Assembly (NCBI GenBank): GCA_016868775.1
Contig: VGFT01000003.1
Span: 1-64,000 of the forward strand
Length of the DNA: 64,000 nucleotides
Source: Bacteroidota bacterium
GTDB lineage: Bacteria > Bacteroidota > Bacteroidia > Chitinophagales > Chitinophagaceae
Direction of reading: 5' to 3'
Position 1 is the stretch's first letter. The number at the start of each line of letters is the position of its first letter. Below are positions 62,701 to 64,000 of the stretch, piece by piece. The notes beneath the pieces were generated by a model. That model saw only the letters and a program-made list of their open reading frames with translations. It was not told the DNA's origin and did no database searches. A program made the position numbers and the translations under genes.

Positions 62701-64000
62701 TTTCCGACGATCGCATAAGAACGTCCATTGGGAAGTGTCTCTTTGTAGTACCGCGAGGGGGAAAGTCCGGATTTATTTCGTCGGGTCTTGAGATCGGTCA
62801 GTTCCGCTAGGTCAAAGTCCAAATTATTGTCGGCCGGCCAGATCTTCAAACTATCCCGCTCGCCAAAAGGAGTAACCTGAAGTGGAATCTTCACTTCGTA
62901 ATAATTACCGGAAAAATCATTACCAATCCGTATCACTGCATTCAATTCACCGAACTGGATCGGCTGAGCCCCCTGTACGCTTTCGGCATGAATGAACATA
63001 GACAGGCGGGCGTACTGACGCATATCGATGTTCATATTCTTGAAGATCCCGCGTGATTCGTGCATCGGCAATCCGCAGACCTGTATGCTCACCGCTTGTT
63101 CATTCAAGAACAGGGCCACATTGTTGTTGCTGAGCTGTTGTTGCCGCTCGATGCCCGGCGGGATCCGGTACACGATCGGTTGCCGCTGATCGTTCTCCTC
63201 TACGTTCACCGCCAATACATTTACATTTACGGGATCGGGCAAAGGAGCGGGAATGAAATTGCCGGTCGTATCAATGTTATTGCGATACTTCCGCCACTGA
63301 TTCCGGACCAGCTCCAGTTTTCCAAAACGTAGCACGATCGAGTCCTGAAAACCGGTCATGAACATTCGGATGAACCGGATCGATTTGAAATCCGGAATAT
63401 TACCCACTTTACGCGAATACTGGCCCACGGGAATCCGGAACAAATACCAGCGCTCGGTGCGGGACTGACCATTGGCCAGCGTAACTGTAGGTGTTCGTAC
63501 GTCCGTAATAAAATTGGTCCCTACACTCATGTTCGGCAAAATATCCACGCGGTACTGAAAATACTCTTCCACTTCGTTCATGGTATTGTCGCGATTCAAC
63601 TCCTCAGCATCCGGATACTGTGTGAAGGCATTGACGAACTGTGTATTGTTGTTGGCTACCGGTGAGTTTCCATGGGGATTGTTGATGTTCTTGTACCGCT
63701 GTAAGATGCCGGCCAGAGGAGTCTGATCAAAACTGGCATCTCGATAGGCCTTGAAATTATCCCCCGACGGATCGTTCAGCGCCTGCTGATAAATGCGGGA
63801 GCCGGCACCGAACGTGGCTTGAAGTGTATTGAGATACGACTGGAATTTGGTCTTCTCATTATCGTCCGTCAATCCATCAAATCCCGCATCCTGATATTGA
63901 CGATCGTCGGGAATGGTGCTAAAGGCATTAGTTACTTGCAAGGGGATCGAAGGAACTTTTCCCCAGTTGGTGGAACTGTCGACCCGCGCATTGTTGGTGG
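59757..64000 (-). CDS. sprA: SprA, T9SS outer-membrane translocon protein (C-terminal part; 5' end beyond window)
   Basis: SprA forms the giant 36-strand outer-membrane pore of the type IX secretion system. The frame is open from 59757 through the right edge; its upstream residues VDSSTNWGKVPSIPLQVTNAF continue past 63941, so the gene is cut by the window and I do not take the internal Met at 63941 as a start. About 1414 residues of roughly 2400 are visible. Features include many beta strands separated by charged loops, a low-complexity basic insert (about residues 850-900 of the visible part, GRSNRDKTDKSGGRPQSNSE), and the C-terminal strand FPITNTRGGVQVRISLAQ. With PorE-like and type B proteins in the window it supports an active T9SS. 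Confidence 0.93.
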   Translation of the reverse strand, partial: TNNARVDSSTNWGKVPSIPLQVTNAFSTIPDDRQYQDAGFDGLTDDNEKTKFQSYLNTLQATFGAGSRIYQQALNDPSGDNFKAYRDASFDQTPLAGILQRYKNINNPHGNSPVANNNTQFVNAFTQYPDAEELNRDNTMNEVEEYFQYRVDILPNMSVGTNFITDVRTPTVTLANGQSRTERWYLFRIPVGQYSRKVGNIPDFKSIRFIRMFMTGFQDSIVLRFGKLELVRNQWRKYRNNIDTTGNFIPAPLPDPVNVNVLAVNVEENDQRQPIVYRIPPGIERQQQLSNNNVALFLNEQAVSIQVCGLPMHESRGIFKNMNIDMRQYARLSMFIHAESVQGAQPIQFGELNAVIRIGNDFSGNYYEVKIPLQVTPFGERDSLKIWPADNNLDFDLAELTDLKTRRNKSGLSPSRYYKETLPNGRSYAIVGNPNLGEVRGMLLGVENTIQEALCTEVWFNELRLQQLDEKGGWSALARTDIRLADLGTLSLSGTARSRGFGTLEQRVNERSREDVYTLDASLNLELGKLLPKQLGLQLPMYAAISQRSSTPEYDPYDLDLILKDKLRLADANKRDSIRTDAQDITTIKTLNFTNVKKLRVGDKKPKIWSLSNFDLNYSYIQTLSHNPLIERDEMRRTRGAIGYSYAPQVQPFEPFRKWIKSNSPWLTWLKDFNFNYAPSQISIRADVFRQFGATRPRNVGGGPYRVPETYNKFFTFDRYYVLQWNLTRSISVDFNATNNARIDEPAGRINTDAKKDSVRSNFFKGGRNTNYAQDVTINYNVPTNKIPLLSWTSLRASYNTKYNWVTASLLARSLGNILSNTQTRTLNGELKLEDLYNKSRFLRAVYSGSNAQPQDPNLDPTMGQDAKDKKSGGGRSNRDKTDKSGGRPQSNSEMGQSDDGPQSRYDTIRNKTGKIIRIKKRKIKKTRIPPSMKPLPEVGAVSRFIAQLATSLKRVGIQYTEDFGTSLPGYMDSTQLFGSNLRSGQPGFAYLFGYQPDTNWVNRFGSKGLLSRDSLVSAMIQQRYNQRLNLTAQVTPFRDFNIDLNLDKTFDKQYSELYKDTTGFSGLARLNPYAMGSFNISYISFQTLFEPFDPNQVSQTFKKFESNRRLISGKLASINPYQSGTDADGYFKGYGRYAQDVVIPAFLAAYTDKDPLSVKSIRNSNPSLRSNPFSGLLPLPNWKLTYNGLSRIPGLNKIFTNFSIRHGYRSSLSMNSFNTALLFTDPLRVGYPLFRDTLTGNFIPYFLIPNITIQEAFEPLIEVDMTFTNQITTRFEWRKSRQLSLSLIDYQLAENNSTEYTFSFNWRKKGLPFFQNLKIGKNGTKLDNDVTIRMDFGLRDDATSNSKLDQGTSFGTGGQRVIRLAPSIDYVLNNRINLKLYFEQNRNIPKISSAFPITNTRGGVQVRISLAQ

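Overview
The window reads as a stretch of a Bacteroidota chromosome, most likely Chitinophagaceae or a close relative. The sequence basis is a SusC/SusD pair, a SprA-type type IX secretion (T9SS) translocon protein, two proteins ending in type B T9SS sorting domains, repeated promoter boxes of the Bacteroidota form TAnnTTTG, and few Shine-Dalgarno sites. No rRNA, tRNA, CRISPR array, insertion sequence or phage gene was found. Naming the family is inference from gene content, not from a marker-gene comparison.

Layout. Positions 1-1620 are AT-rich and hold the edge of a surface-polysaccharide locus (a nucleotide-sugar dehydrogenase). A winged-helix regulator follows, then a repeat-rich stretch (2221-3654) around one orphan ORF. 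From 3655 to 14400 lie housekeeping genes: a beta-CASP hydrolase, a DUF4442 protein, lysA, scpB, atpG and secA. From 14400 to 22676 are two amidohydrolase-like proteins and a deoC / aldehyde dehydrogenase / half-dehydrogenase / SPOR / M20 peptidase operon. From 22724 to 36041 are maeB, an Mla-type lipid transporter pair, sucD, aspS, a fused branched-chain E1 dehydrogenase, an FAH-family hydrolase, pth, rplY and prs. From 36086 to 44090 are radC, a broken four-helix-bundle gene, a DUF3467 gene and an orphan SusC/SusD/DUF1735 transport operon. From 44200 to 64000 are two decayed genes (an outer-membrane protein fragment and dprA), folD, queE, a PorE-like OmpA protein, guaB, lnt, two type B T9SS cargo proteins, an SDR and the C-terminal part of sprA.

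The most unusual signal is not a gene. Several intergenic gaps carry short tandem arrays with 7-bp units (GACATTG/GACATCG or GTTTAGG) or 9-bp units (GTTTGGGTA-like). Most start or stop within a few bases of a start or stop codon. In at least four places a short perfect palindrome is nested inside the array; one contains the very stable GCGAAGC mini-hairpin. One array forms part of an inverted-repeat frame around the frameshifted four-helix-bundle gene. I found no obvious named element that fits this combination.

A second theme is decay. dprA carries a lost start codon, a nonsense codon and a frameshift. About 4 kb away, an outer-membrane protein resembling the C-terminal half of Bacteroidota helix-hairpin-helix (ComEA-like) proteins looks internally deleted and frameshifted. 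If that resemblance is right, natural transformation may have been lost in this lineage.
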